A stretch of 64,000 nt of DNA from Tetrahymena thermophila SB210 (Eukaryota; Ciliophora; Oligohymenophorea; Hymenostomatida; Tetrahymenidae): positions 62,001 through 126,000 of the forward strand of contig NW_002476377.1 in assembly GCF_000189635.1 (NCBI RefSeq). Reading direction: 5' to 3'. The notes beneath the pieces were generated by a model. That model was not told the DNA's origin, did not search any database, and saw only the letters and a list, made by a program, of their open reading frames with translations. Shown piece by piece: positions 11,986 through 24,243 of the stretch. The position numbers and the translations under genes were made by a program. How positions within the stretch are numbered: position 1 is the stretch's first letter; every line of letters begins with the position of its first letter.

Positions 11986-14081
11986 ATATTACTTTTGTTT
12001 TTTGATGTTTAAACCTCTTGTGTCTTAAAAAAAGGCTTAGTTATCTTACACAGATTTTTAAAAATTATTCAACCTATTTTTCAATTAAAAATGAGCTTTT
12101 ATATTAATAAAAATTTACTTACTTCTCAATGATTTTTGAATTAATTTGAGCTTAATTTTTAGGTATGTGGTTGTTAAACGTGAAATATTACTATTATTTA
12201 ACTAATGGGCTATGCTAGCAAGGCTCTGTTTTAATATCTTACTGCGGTAATCTTTACATTAAACAAGAAATTAATTGTGGTATTTTTAATATTTATTTAA
12301 TTCATTTACTTTTTCTTCGTCAAAAAATTAAAAATAGCTTTGTGTCTGTCAAATTATTTAATACTTATAGAGTTTTCCTATTTAAGTCCAGTATTGTTTT
12401 CAGGAGATTAATTTTCTTAAATATCATCAGAATTTTATTTAATTTGAATAGCTTCATCTTACTGAGATGTATTTAACTTTTTAATTATCTATTTCATATT
12501 ATTTATTATTTTATTGTCATAATCTTCTGCTGTGTCTTTGGATGAGTCAAGCAAAGATGGCGTTGAATATTAAATGCTTTAAAATTGATTCTTATTATTT
12601 GCATAGCTATAAGAAAATTCATCTTCATCTTGAGAGTAGTTTAAATTATTTATTTTACCATACTACTTTGTATAATTACTGTTTAAGGCTTCAGAACTGC
12701 TATTAGTTTTAAGTTTAGGGATTTTGGTGCTTTTTAAGCTTGAAAAGTTTGGAGGAGACTAAAAAATAAGCTCATTATTCGAATAATTACCAAGAGATTA
12801 AGAAAATGTTTCGAACTCTTTTCTTTAATAAAGAGGAGTGTAATAATTCTAACTTATACTTTATTGCCTGCTATGCCTGTCAACAATTACTGATTTGCTT
12901 CTATGATGGGCGAAGTTAATTTTCTTTTATTTTAGGTTGCTTTGTATTTATTTCGAAGCACTTTTGATGATTGAATCTTCGTCTAAAGATTTAAGTGAAG
13001 ACACATTATGCAAAATCTTATTTACAAATTTATCTTTTTTCTATGAAAAGTTGATATTGCTTGTAAAAAAGAAATCTCTTTTTGGAGTAGTCAATTGAGC
13101 CATAATTTTTTGAAGATTAGTCATGCTCTTAGAACTATTTGTGTTTGGTATATTGCTCATAGAATTAGATTAAGTCTTATTGTTGATAAATGTTTGGTAA
13201 TTAGTTTTATTTTAAGTTGGAGATGGAGTGTTTAAACTGTTTTCAAGATTAGCTAAATTTTCAGTACTGCTCCCAGAAAAATATTATCCAATTCCTTTTT
13301 TATTTTACCCAGATTATTTATTTGCAGCTTTGCGTTCTATTTTATCAACCCAAATTTATTACTGTTCTCTTTTTAATTCATCATAAATTTTCATACAATC
13401 TTGCCTCTGCTTCCCAAGACTGCTAAATCTAATTTAATTTTATTTATCAAACAGAAGCTTATTTTGTGTGTTGATAAATAATTTTGTATAGTTAACTACA
13501 AATTCATCTTCTTAAATTGACTATCTTTATTTAATTTACATTTACTTTGATAATTATTTCTGATTAACATCTTTATTTTATTCCAATATCTTATTTTCTA
13601 CCATATAATTTTACTCTTTTTATTCACCTCCTTTAACATCAAAAGGAGTGCTATACAGTCTTTAGGCTCTACCATTTGATCTGCTTTTCATAGTCAAAAA
13701 ATATTTAGGAATCTTTAGTTTATCTGGATGAATAGTCCTTGGCTCTATTTATTTACATTTAAAAGAGTTCAAATAAGCAAACAAAAATATATACTGAATA
13801 TTCTAAAATAGCAAATAAAATATTAAATAAAAAAACATATTACAAAATTTGTATATTTCGTTGTTGATATTTGGTTCTTTGGTTGTACTGCAATTATCAA
13901 CAATTTTATTATACTGTTTAGCAAAGTCGAAAGGTTGCATATCATGAGAAATGAACTCTTTTTAACTAGAATTAAAGCTTAATTGATTAGGGCGCTTAAT
14001 TAATCTTGAGTAACTTCCATCATGATCATCAATATAAATATAATCAATAAAATTCTGAGATCTTGGAGGTATAACAGCCAT
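11968..14081 (-). CDS. hypothetical Ser/Asn/Gln-rich protein
   Basis: ATG at 14081 (MAVIPPRSQNFIDYIYIDD). One intron at 13745-13843 is phase-consistent. The main exon then runs to about 12300 with obvious coding composition: low-complexity, basic, with short coiled-coil-prone stretches (QNKLLFDKQNQIRF, YDELKREQQQIWVDKIERK). Further exons likely follow introns near 12245-12302 and 12075-12125. The final TGA is put at 11968, but an end anywhere between 11968 and 12130 is possible. No known domain. Heavy TAA/TAG use means almost nothing is open in the standard code. Confidence 0.65.
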
Positions 14082-16482
14082 TCAAAATAATATTTGTAGA
14101 TATGAATATCAATAAGACTTAATAAATAAATGAAATAGTTTTGTAGAATATTGATACAAAAAATGCCACTAAGTTTTTTTCTTATTTAATCTTTTTTTTT
14201 TGATTAAATTAATTATAAAATGCGCTACTTTCTATAGTTTTTTCTTAGCAAATTCAACTATTCATGCTTATAATAAAGAAAGCTAATAAATTAGCTCTAA
14301 TTAAAGATCTTTTATTAAATTACAATCAATAAATTCTGTTTACACAAATATTAATATCTAAATATTTCTACTTACTTTAATTAATACTCTTAAAATTAAA
14401 GTAATACCCTCCACAATATAAAAAATATTAGGCCTTTTAAAAACAACATGCATTAATCATTTTTCTTTTAAAATATTTAATTTATTTTGTGCTAGACAAA
14501 ACTATTGTTAACTAACTAAATAACTAACTAACTTACTAACTCATCATAAATTTATAATTTTTATTATTAAAAATGACAAAATAAATCATTCATTTCAACG
14601 CATTTTATATTTAAAATACTGATTAAAATTTTTGTTATAGAAAGTAATTAAGATGTCTTATATACAAGCCTAATTTTAGATAAGTTAAAACTTAGTTATA
14701 GATTATAAAAAAAATTAATTAAATCAGTAATAAATTTAGTGTAAATAGTAATATTAAATAATAATAAAATTTATTCTATTTAAACAAATATTAACTAAAA
14801 TTAAATTAGTTTTACAAATTTATTTAATATCTAACTTAACTATTTACACAAAATAATGAATACCACTTATTTTAGAAGGATATATTTATTTTTTATTATC
14901 TCAAAAAAAATATTCACCTAATACTAGCTACTTACTAAGTAGAATTTCTGTTTATGAAATAAATAGCAGAAAAAACAATTTAAATTTATTTATTATTACA
15001 TTTAATATTTATGATAAGCATTAAAATAGTTAAATATGAAGGGATTTAATTAACAATCAGAATTTTAATGATAGTAATTAGTGTAGAATCAAATAATTAT
15101 CAACAAAAGTATTTTTATTGATAATTTTTAATTATCTCATGTGATTGATTCTAAATAATTATACACTAAAATTAATTATAAAATTGTGTTAAAAGTATTT
15201 CATTTTATAAAAGCATATCTGAAAAAACCTTCATCTAATACTAGTTTTTTACTGATATAATTCAAGTTTAAAAGAATAAAACTATTTAAATTTATTTTTA
15301 ATTAAATTTAATATTTATAATAATTAGTACAATAGTTAAATATGAAGGCATTGAATTAAAAATAAGCTTTGTCTGTCTTAATAATAACTAATATTTTTAA
15401 TAATAATATTAATTATTTTTATTAATAATTTTGATTTTGATTTTGGTATGCTTTATTTTAGTTTGATAATAGACAAATACATTTACACCAAAATGAATTT
15501 TAAAATAACTGTAAAAATTATTTAATTTGACTAAATATTAAAAAAAAATAATTAAGTAAATATTTTTAGATTTAAAAATAATATAGAGATAATAAGTATA
15601 TTTGTTAACTTTGTATCGTTAAGAAAAGAAAAAATAAGATAATAAATATGACTAATATGGTTTTTAAGCTATTTTTAATATATATTGACAATATTTATTT
15701 AATTAATTATATAGTGGTATTATTAAATTATATTTTCGTTTTGGTAAAAATTGATGTTTGTTTGTTTGGTGAACTAATCAAAATCTTCTTTAGAATTTAA
15801 ATAATTATTTTTTATTAAGTTTAATCAATCAATCAATTAAAAAACCGTTTTTATTAAAATCCTTCTTCAATTATTTTTATAGAATTTAAAATTACTAAAA
15901 GCCTTTTCTTATGTCTATCTATTTCTTTGTAACTTTAATTATTATGATGATGCAGATATTATTTTAGCTAATGTTAAATGGTTCAATTAGTAAAAGCATG
16001 AATTTAATTTGAATTATAGGAATTTATTAATTTAAATTCTATTTATGTATTTTTTTTTCATAAATAGTTTGAAGTTTTTTAGGAGATTATTAATTATTTT
16101 ATAATTATTTATTTATTTATATTAACTCACTATTTCGGATTTTACTAATTTAAAATTCAAATTAAAATCTCATTTTAAATTATAAATTTATGCTGCGAAT
16201 ATTAATAAGTTAATTAGTTAGTTAGCTTTGTTATTAAGATGCTTAGTTATTTATTTGATTGATTATTAAATTAATTAACTAGTTAGTCAATTAGTTAGTT
16301 TTTTGTTAGTCCAAGTTTTAATAAGCTATTTATGTTTAGTTGGTAAATTTATTGACTTAGATTCAAGCAAGCAAGTAAAGTAATAAATAAATCAATATAT
16401 TTACTTGTTTTGATACTTAAATAAATTGAAAATTTTATAGGATTTTTTGATTTACATTGAGCTAATTTTTTATTGTTTTGTT
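14082..16482. other. AT-rich intergenic stretch with microrepeats
   Basis: No coding frame supported. It contains CTAA/TAAC microrepeats near 14510-14545, TTAG/TAGT microrepeats near 16205-16310, and the duplicated block at 14911-15490. The remainder is A/T-rich without recognisable features. Confidence 0.6.
14911..15490. repeat. two diverged tandem non-coding units with palindromes
   Basis: Unit 1 (about 14911-15205) and unit 2 (about 15229-15490) share in order CACCTAATACTAG/CATCTAATACTAG, a TTTAAATTTATTT block, TTTAATATTTAT, AGTTAAATATGAAGG and a following imperfect inverted repeat. In unit 1 the palindrome is 15080-15167: both arms start TTAGTGTA and contain AGAATCA. In unit 2 the arms are TTTGTCT and AGACAAA near 15368-15480. 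Confidence 0.5.
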
Positions 16483-17412
16483 TCAAGAAGAGTTCTTTTC
16501 TTCATCTGCATTAAGATTGCATATCCAATCATATTGGTAATCTAACTCGTACCCTTCGCGGTTAAAGACTTATTCGAAAGTTCTTTTTATGTAATCATAA
16601 TCTGGTATCTCCTCAAACTCTAAGTTGCGGATGTATTTGAATAGTTCCACAAACTCCTTTGGCAGGTCATTGAAAACCTCACTAATGCAAAGAGTCATTT
16701 TTTTCTCCATAATTTTATCGTATTTTTCTTTTTTTGTATTTGAGCGAACTCCCATCCAAGGTAGACTGCCTAGTAAGAAGTACAGGAGGACATACATCAT
16801 TCCTTCTAGATCATCTCTTCTACCTTGTTCTATTCCAAGATGGGTTGTTAACGAAGCATAACGAGCAGTACCAGTAAAATTTTTATTTTCTTTATAAGGA
16901 ATGTGGCTTCCATTTCGAGTTACTAGCTTTTTTGCAAGGCCGAAATCAACTATATAGACGATATGTGCATTACGTCCTCTACCCATTAAAAAATTATCAG
17001 GCTTTATATCTCTATGCAAAACATCCTTACTATGAATGAATTAAATACGCTCAACCATTTATATTCCTATCATAAGGACTGTTTTAAGAGAAAATTTCCT
17101 TCCACATTTTTAAAACAGATCTTCTAGAGAACTTCCTAAACGATCCATAACCATATAAGTAAAATCTCCTTCTCTTGCTGTGTAATAAACGTGAGGCAAT
17201 CCACGATTATTAAGAACTGAGGCATCCTTGAGTAGACGTTTATAAAATTATGCCTCATATTACAATTGAGGGCAAGCTGAATTATTCTTCTCAAGTTTGA
17301 TTGCAACCTCCAAATTTGATTTTGTATTTACACCTAAATAAATTTAACCAAATCCACCACTTCCTAATTTTTTAGTAAGCTTGAAATTTTTTCCTATTAA
17401 CACTTCTGACAT
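16483..17412 (-). CDS. casein kinase 1 family Ser/Thr protein kinase
   Basis: 309 aa, no intron, ATG at 17412, TGA at 16483. Glycine loop GSGGFG at 17-22, ATP-binding Lys39 in VAIK, catalytic HRDIKPDN with Asp135, DFG at 156-158, and the CK1-specific [18 protein letters not shown] where most kinases have an APE segment. All catalytic residues are present, so it should phosphorylate Ser/Thr. It is almost pure catalytic domain: the C-terminal extension ends after the acidic DEEKNSS, so it lacks the long regulatory tail of CK1 delta/epsilon. Ciliates carry many CK1 paralogues; which process this one serves cannot be told. Confidence 0.95.
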
Positions 17413-20098
17413 AATTGTAAAAGAGATGCTGATTTATATTAATTAGATATCTGTTTCTTTAAGATTGTTAATGCTGTAAAAAGTTTTGCTCTTTTTTCCT
17501 TTTTAAATGTATTTCCTATTATTCGATCAAGGGGCTATCGACTTATTTAAGTGAATGGAATGAACTTGTTTATGTTAAATCACTAGCTTGGTATTGCTTT
17601 TGGTATTTATAAACTTCTTTAATTATTAATTTTTTTAATTAATTTTCTTTATTTATTGTGGAGTAATATGTTGAAAGCATCTTCTTTTAACTCTATTTTA
17701 TTTAATATAAAAATTTTTCTTTTTAAACTTTTTGCCTTTTTCTTTATTACTAAAGTATATAAAATGAATGAAAGAATCAATGAATTCATATTTACAATCA
17801 GCGAATTTCTAAGAAAGAAAAACATATACCCATAAATACATCTCCCTGAATATTTTAAAAAAAGTAAATAAGCCCAATTTAATATAAAAGCAAGCAAACG
17901 ATCTATCAATCAATTATCCTTTGTATTTAAAAGGAAGCTGAAGATGAATGTTCTTTTACCAATCTAAATTAGTAAAAATTCATATGAAATTTATATTCTA
18001 ATTATCGTGGAACTTCTTATTAAATTTCTTCTAGATTTCCATTCTAATCTGTCTTTGATTTTAAACAATAAATTTGTTCATAATCATAAATATCGATTAA
18101 TCTATTTAGTTTTATTTAAAATTAAAAAAATTCACTTCAATTACCAATTAAGTATTTTGATTTTTCCAGAAATTTTAAATTCACCATTAAAAAGGCTTAG
18201 GTAAGTACTCTACGCCACCAATTTGATTGCCTCTTCTTTTCACCAAAAATTATCATTAATAAAATAATATTTAATCTTAATTCTAACTTTCTTCTCTTTC
18301 AACAATTAAATACAAAAAATAATTTAAAATAGCACTTTTATCTTACAGAGATTTAAATAAAAATATTAAATAATTTTATATTTTGAATTTCCTCTAAAAA
18401 AATATTTTGTTATTATTTTAAAAACCAAAAAATTATCTCAACTAATAACTTTATAAAAATAAAAATTTAAATATTTGTTTATAAAAATTAGATTTGTAGA
18501 ATTATTATTTTAAAATTAAAAAAAATTTTAATATTAAATTTAATTTAATAAAATTAATTGTATTTTGTAATTAAGATTATAATATTTTATGTATAAAAAC
18601 CTGATAAAAATTTTAAGATTTTATTTATTAAGCAAATTAAGCATTTAGAAATACATTTAGAATTAAAAAACCATTAAAAAGATTATCATAGAAAAAATCA
18701 TCTCAAAAGACTAAACAAAAATGTGAAACTTTACTAAAAATCGAATTAGAAGCAGGATGACAACATTAATAATAATAAATTAATTTTATAGTAATATATA
18801 TTTCTCAATTTATTTATTATATATTTTCATATTTTCCAATGATTCATTTTAGAATATTTTTGTATTGATTTAAAACAAAGTATTAAATTCAAAAAACATT
18901 AAAAAATTAATTTGTAAAGAAAATTAATGATCATAAATAGTTTTACTATTTACTATTTTAGTTTTTTAAATATATTTATTTCGAATTTTATCTTTCTTTT
19001 AATTTAAAAAATTTATGTGGCAACTCATAAATTTGCTGTAATTTAATTTTTTATTAATATTTTATAAATAATATTTTGCTAATTTTCAAGATATAAATAA
19101 AATTAAAAAGTTTATTAAATTTTTAGAGTTTATTTTTTATTTTTAAGATAATAATTTTTTATTTTTTAATGATAAATTCTTTTTAAAATAAAAAATTTGA
19201 TCTATCTAATAAATATTTTAATTCATAAAAAGTTGAAACTGATTTAAAAAACAAAAATTATTCTTTTTAAATTTTAATGTTTTGTGAATTATGAATTAGA
19301 TATTTTTTTCATAGCTTTAAGAAATAAAATATTCTTTAAAAAAGTAAATATTATTAATGATATGAATTGTTTTTTATATTTTAAAAAGAAAAATATAATT
19401 CATAATTCTTTGTATAAATCATTTATTAAACATTTATTTTTGCCAATTTTGATTAAAGTGATTATAATTTGCTAATTTTTTTAGTTAAAAAAAAAATATG
19501 TATTTTTTATAAATATTTAATTCTTAAATAACTTTAAATAAAGCTTGAATTCATATTTATATTTATTTAGCTTTATGAAGGAATAATATTTTCTACTACT
19601 GAATTAATTAAAAATAATCTGGTAAAATATAATTGAAGTAATTGAAATACTGAGTTAAGATGGATAAATTAATAATAAATTTACAAAATTTAACTGTTAG
19701 ATATAAATAAAGCATTTAAATATTAGCATGAAAATTTTTTGTGAATTTTAGTGTTTTCAAATCGAAAACAGAAAGATATTTTTACATTTTGAGTGTAAGT
19801 TAAATTTGGTTCTGGCAAGGACATTGAAAATTTTCTAATACACAAGAAAGCATAAGATCCAAAAATCAGAATATATCGTTACCAATTTGAAAATTAATTT
19901 TTAGATTATAATTTTTTTGTTAATTTTTGATGAGGTTTTTTGTATTAAAAATCTATTTGTTTAGTAAGTAATTGCCCGATTTGTTTCAATAGAAATTTGA
20001 TTATCTATCAAGAGAATTTTAAGATTAAATCAATATTAGATTGTGTTGCAAGGGATATAATTAATTTTAGCTATAAAATATGCTGTATGATTGAGAGA
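17413..20098. other. AT-rich intergenic stretch
   Basis: Long A/T-rich region. Some frames near 17650-17910 (minus) and 18007-18204 (plus) are open, but their composition (Leu/Phe/Ile/Lys from A/T runs) looks like chance. Nothing else supported. Confidence 0.5.
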
Positions 20099-20553
20099 AT
20101 GTCAATGCTGCAATAAATAGCCGAGAGAAGAAATAGCAGCAGTTTTCTTCAAGTGAGACAATTTTATACTTATTGAGAAAATTGAAATTGGAATCAATGT
20201 AAATGTATAACAGCAAAGTACCAAATAGCAGGCTCGTCATCATTTAAGAGAAGCAGGTAATCATTATTTTTTAAGATTAAATGCCTTTTCTTATCATCAC
20301 CCAAGATGAAACACCCAACAAAAGCTCAATAAGCAGTAAAACACCAAGAATTTAGGTGTTTTGGTAATTTTCAGCTGGAGGAAATAAAAGAGTGAAGAAA
20401 CTTGAGTACATACAAAGTGAAATTATAGCAATATTAATAATTGTGAATATTTAAAGTAAATTTTGTTTTTGTTCACTTTATTTAGCAGAATTTGTATTCA
20501 TTAATTGTAGTATTGAAAATTTAAATATTTATTTTCTTCTTAATTGTGTTTGA
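20099..20553 (+). CDS. possible short three-exon gene, unknown function
   Basis: Proposed exons 20099-20152, 20214-20256 and 20306-20553, with phase-consistent introns of 61 and 49 nt. The base composition here is clearly less A/T-rich than its surroundings. Product about 114 aa: MSMLQQIAERRNSSSFLQ, then a Ser/Thr/Pro-rich piece (ETPNKSSISSKTPRIQ), then a hydrophobic C-terminus rich in Ile, Cys and Phe that could be a membrane tail. RRNSSS looks like a basophilic kinase site. No family recognised; the last exon could be shorter. Confidence 0.4.
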
Positions 20554-21552
20554 AAGTTGTATTTAATTTCAAAATTAATATTATAACAAAAATAATTCTC
20601 AAAATTTATCTAAATAAATTATAATCAAATCTGATCATATTCTACTGCAATCAAAAATATTCTGTTTAAATATAAAAATAAACCTATTAATTTATATTTT
20701 AATCTGCAAGTATATTTATTTTAGAAATATATTGTTAAGAAAAAATTTTACTTTATAAAATTTTAATAAAAACAATTTATAAATTTTTAAGTAGAGAAAG
20801 ACTTAAGTCGCTAATATAGTTTCTCCAAAAATATAAATAATTAAATTAATACTAGATTTATAGAAAATTAAATTAATATATTAAACAGTACCTTGTTATT
20901 AATTTATATTATTTACTAATCATTACTATGTATTAATAAGGTTTAATTACATATTTTTTATATTAAAATGTGGCATAATTTTGTACTCTTATATAAAAGA
21001 ATTACAGAGCAATGTAGCCGTATTTTTTGTAATCAAAAATATTTATAAATGCTTTTATTAATTACTAGTACTTTTTTAGTATTTTATCTTAAAATTGTAA
21101 GTATATTGCTTCAAACTTTGTTTATTAATGATTTAAGGAATAAATAAAAAGTTCTATATGTTAAGTTTTATAGCGTGATTCCTTAATTTCTGATTTGAGA
21201 ATAAAAAAATTTTTTTTAAATTAAATTAAAAATTTTAGAAGTATTTATATATATGTTTGAGCTGAATTTCCAATCTCTTGATTACTCAGAAATTACACTG
21301 ATTTAATTAACCAAAAAGTTTTACATCAACTCAAAGATTCAAAAATTTTATAAACAAATGTTTTTAACATTAGAATCAAAAAAGAGAAAATGTTTATAAG
21401 ATTTAAAAATACAAATTATTATAAATTTTATCATTTTTAATAACTCAAAATTTATTTTATATTTTAATAATTTTTTTAAAATTTGTTTTCCATATTCTAT
21501 ATCAAATATTGCAAATTGATTGCTTATTAAAAAATTTTAAGATAATTAATCT
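20554..21552. other. AT-rich intergenic stretch
   Basis: No gene seen. From about 21250 the sequence is the 3' flank of the protease gene and recurs as the corresponding flank of its duplicate at about 23940 (shared TTTGAGCTGAATTT, CTTGATTACTCAGAAATT, GTTTTACATCAACTCAAAG). Confidence 0.6.
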
Positions 21553-23124
21553 TCAATGAGAAGAATTATTGCTAGAAAACGACTCCTTTAAATTATTTCC
21601 TAATTGTTTATTCTTATATTTTTTATATAAAAATAAACCACCTACTATACACAGTATAATTACTCCAACTATAACAATAACTACTATAGCCCATGTAGGA
21701 AAGTAGTCAGAAATTGAGAAATCGTTACTTGTATCATCTTTAGGATCAGCGATAGATTAAGTAAAACCTTTTTAATGTAAAATTAATTTAATATTAAAAA
21801 GATATAATTATTTATTTATTTACTTATCAATTGCTTTGAATAAGAATAGCTTGATACATATCTTCTTAAAAATGGACTTCCTAAAATAACAGCAAAGTTT
21901 TCATTGTTTGTAATAGGAGATATTAAAATCTAGCAATCTTAAGTTGTGTTAGATAGGTAAAAATCTATAGGTAAATTAAGTGCCCTGTCTGTCTAGTTTA
22001 CTTTTAAATAGAAGAACATATTTGCTAGATTTGGGTCTTTGCAGTTAACTTTTAGTCCATTTTTAGTCATATTTGCATGGCGATACATAAAGTATTCGGA
22101 TACTTTTTCATAAAGAGACTTTTCTAGTCCTATATAAGGGTAACTAGAATCAACTAAGGCCTTATTATTAGAAGGATCAAATTTATATCTAAAAACACCC
22201 ATATCGAATTAATTAATCTGCAATACCCATCTTTAAAAATCACTTTAATCATTCTGAATTACCTAATGAGTATAAACTTAGGCTTTATCAGCTAACTTTT
22301 AAGGATCAATACCTCCTAAGGTTAATTGAGAATCATCATTTTTAAATCCTAAATACAAAGAAAACATATCCTCTTTAATCAACCCTTTTTTATATAAGCT
22401 AGTCACAAAAGAGCTATTATCTTCATTTTTTATATTATTAATTCCTAATCCCAAAATACCATTCACCTTTAATTTTTTTAATTTAAAGAATAAAAAATTT
22501 AATAAAATAATAAAATATAAAATTTGATAAAAATATTAAAATGAAAATCAAATTATTACTTTTTAATTAGAAACAGTAAAGTTATTTGATTTGTCAAAAA
22601 GCAAAGCAGATTATTAAATACTTTCTAAATCGCCAATACTTACTAATGTGTTCACATAATTACCATCAAATGAGCCGTCTAAATAATTTTAGGAACCTTA
22701 ATTATTTGTAGGGTTACATCCATCTTGTGGGAGACATTCATAGTATTTTTCAAAACCCTTTTTATAGAATAAATAAATGATTTATTTATTTAAAAGATTT
22801 GAAAATTTAATTTTAATTTACATTGCAATTATTTTTATCACTACAATTTTTGCTAGGAATCATCAGCTAATTAGTTCCTGTACTTAAGATGACTTTAAGA
22901 TTTTTTTTTCCTTTTCCAATACTAATTGTTCCAGTATACCATTGCTTTTTGTTGTTTTACACATTTATTTGTTACTATTTTTGGTCTGTATTAGATTCTT
23001 AAGAGAGGAATCGATTAATATTTTCAATATCACTTGTGTTTTCTCTTTCGAGTTATATGTTGATTACACTGGCTTTAGTAAAAAACATATAAAATGCTAA
23101 ATAGATGAGTATTACGAGCTTCAT
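21553..23124 (-). CDS. pepsin-like membrane-anchored protein, first catalytic Asp lost (copy 1)
   Basis: 452 aa from four exons (23124-22822, 22757-22560, 22466-21824, 21767-21553), all joins phase-consistent. Signal peptide MKLVILIYLAFYMFFTKAS. The pepsin fold shows as QWYTGTISIG, LMIPSKNC, a Cys-rich loop, NGILGLG, FSLYLG and LTLGGID. The first active-site motif reads VILSTGT: Ser81 stands where aspartic proteases have Asp. The second reads ALVDSS with Asp273 kept. Near the C-terminus a hydrophobic stretch (WAIVVIVIVGVIILCIVGG) followed by KKYKNK predicts one membrane span with a short cytosolic Ser/Asn-rich tail. Likely a non-proteolytic or altered surface or lysosomal protein. The tandem paralogue at 24244-25804 has the same change. 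Confidence 0.9.
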
Positions 23125-24243
23125 ATTTTAATTTATTTCAATTTTTATGAATTTATTATTATTATTTACTATTTGATTATAATAATTATTAAATAATTTA
23201 AAAACCTCTTTTTAAATAGCTTGATGGGTTGAATATAATCTAAATAACATTTATTAATATCTTAAATTGCTCAAGTTTTAATCTAAATTTACATAAATAG
23301 GCTTTGACTCTTTGCTAATTTAGCAAAATTTATCGGTATATTAATAAATTAATCTTGTTTTTTTCTATATCAAGTTTTATTATTTATTTACATTATTTTT
23401 AATCTAGAAATTCCTTTTGAAATTTTTGTAATTGAATTTATTTAATAATAAAAATAAATAATTTATTATTCAAAAGAAGTTGAATTATTTTTGATTTAAT
23501 TTGCGAAAAATAAAATAATTAATTTCTCAACTTATGGAAAAAGATAAATTGATTGATATAGATTCAATTACATTTTTTTAAAGCAATATTTATCTTTTAA
23601 AAATTAAGTAAAGGTTTAAATTTAAATTATAATAAAGATTTTAAAACTTTTCTGAGTAAATTATATGTTAATATTAAATGAATAAAAATCATTTTTGTTT
23701 TGAAAAAACTACAATTTGCCTGGATGATTTGTTTTTCTGTTATACAAATGTTTTTCTTGAATTATTATTTTATAAATTATTAATTAATTATTAGTATATT
23801 CAAAAAATATTTTAGTAAAATCAAAATATTTAATATTAAACTGATCTAAATAAAATAATATACCGTAGTTTCTCATTAATTAAGGACAAGCTCAAGTCAA
23901 AATTTTTGTAAAAATTTAGTTCTTTGAAGTACTTTATATTGATGTTTGAGCTGAATTTTTGATGCCTTGATTACTCAGAAATTACACTGATTTTGCTAAT
24001 CAAAAAGTTTTACATCAACTCAAAGATTCAAAAAATTTATAGAAAAATGTTTTTAATATTAGAATTAAAAAAGAGAAAATACTTAAATATTTAAAAATAC
24101 AAATTTATTTTATAAAAATTATCATTTTTAATAACTCAAAATTTATTTTATAATTTAATAATTTTTTTAAAATTTGTTTTCCATATTCGAAAACAAATAT
24201 TGCAAATTGATTGCTTATTAAAAAATTTTAAGATAGTTAATCT
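23125..24243. other. intergenic, duplicated flanks of the protease pair
   Basis: About 23190-23700 is the upstream flank of copy 1 and is alike to 25860-26420 upstream of copy 2; about 23935-24243 repeats the downstream flank 21240-21552. Otherwise A/T-rich with no gene. Confidence 0.6.

Noticed and set aside
17649..18204. Opposite-strand open frames just upstream of the CK1 gene
   Set aside because: Composition is typical of random A/T-rich sequence; no introns, motifs or homologue recognised.
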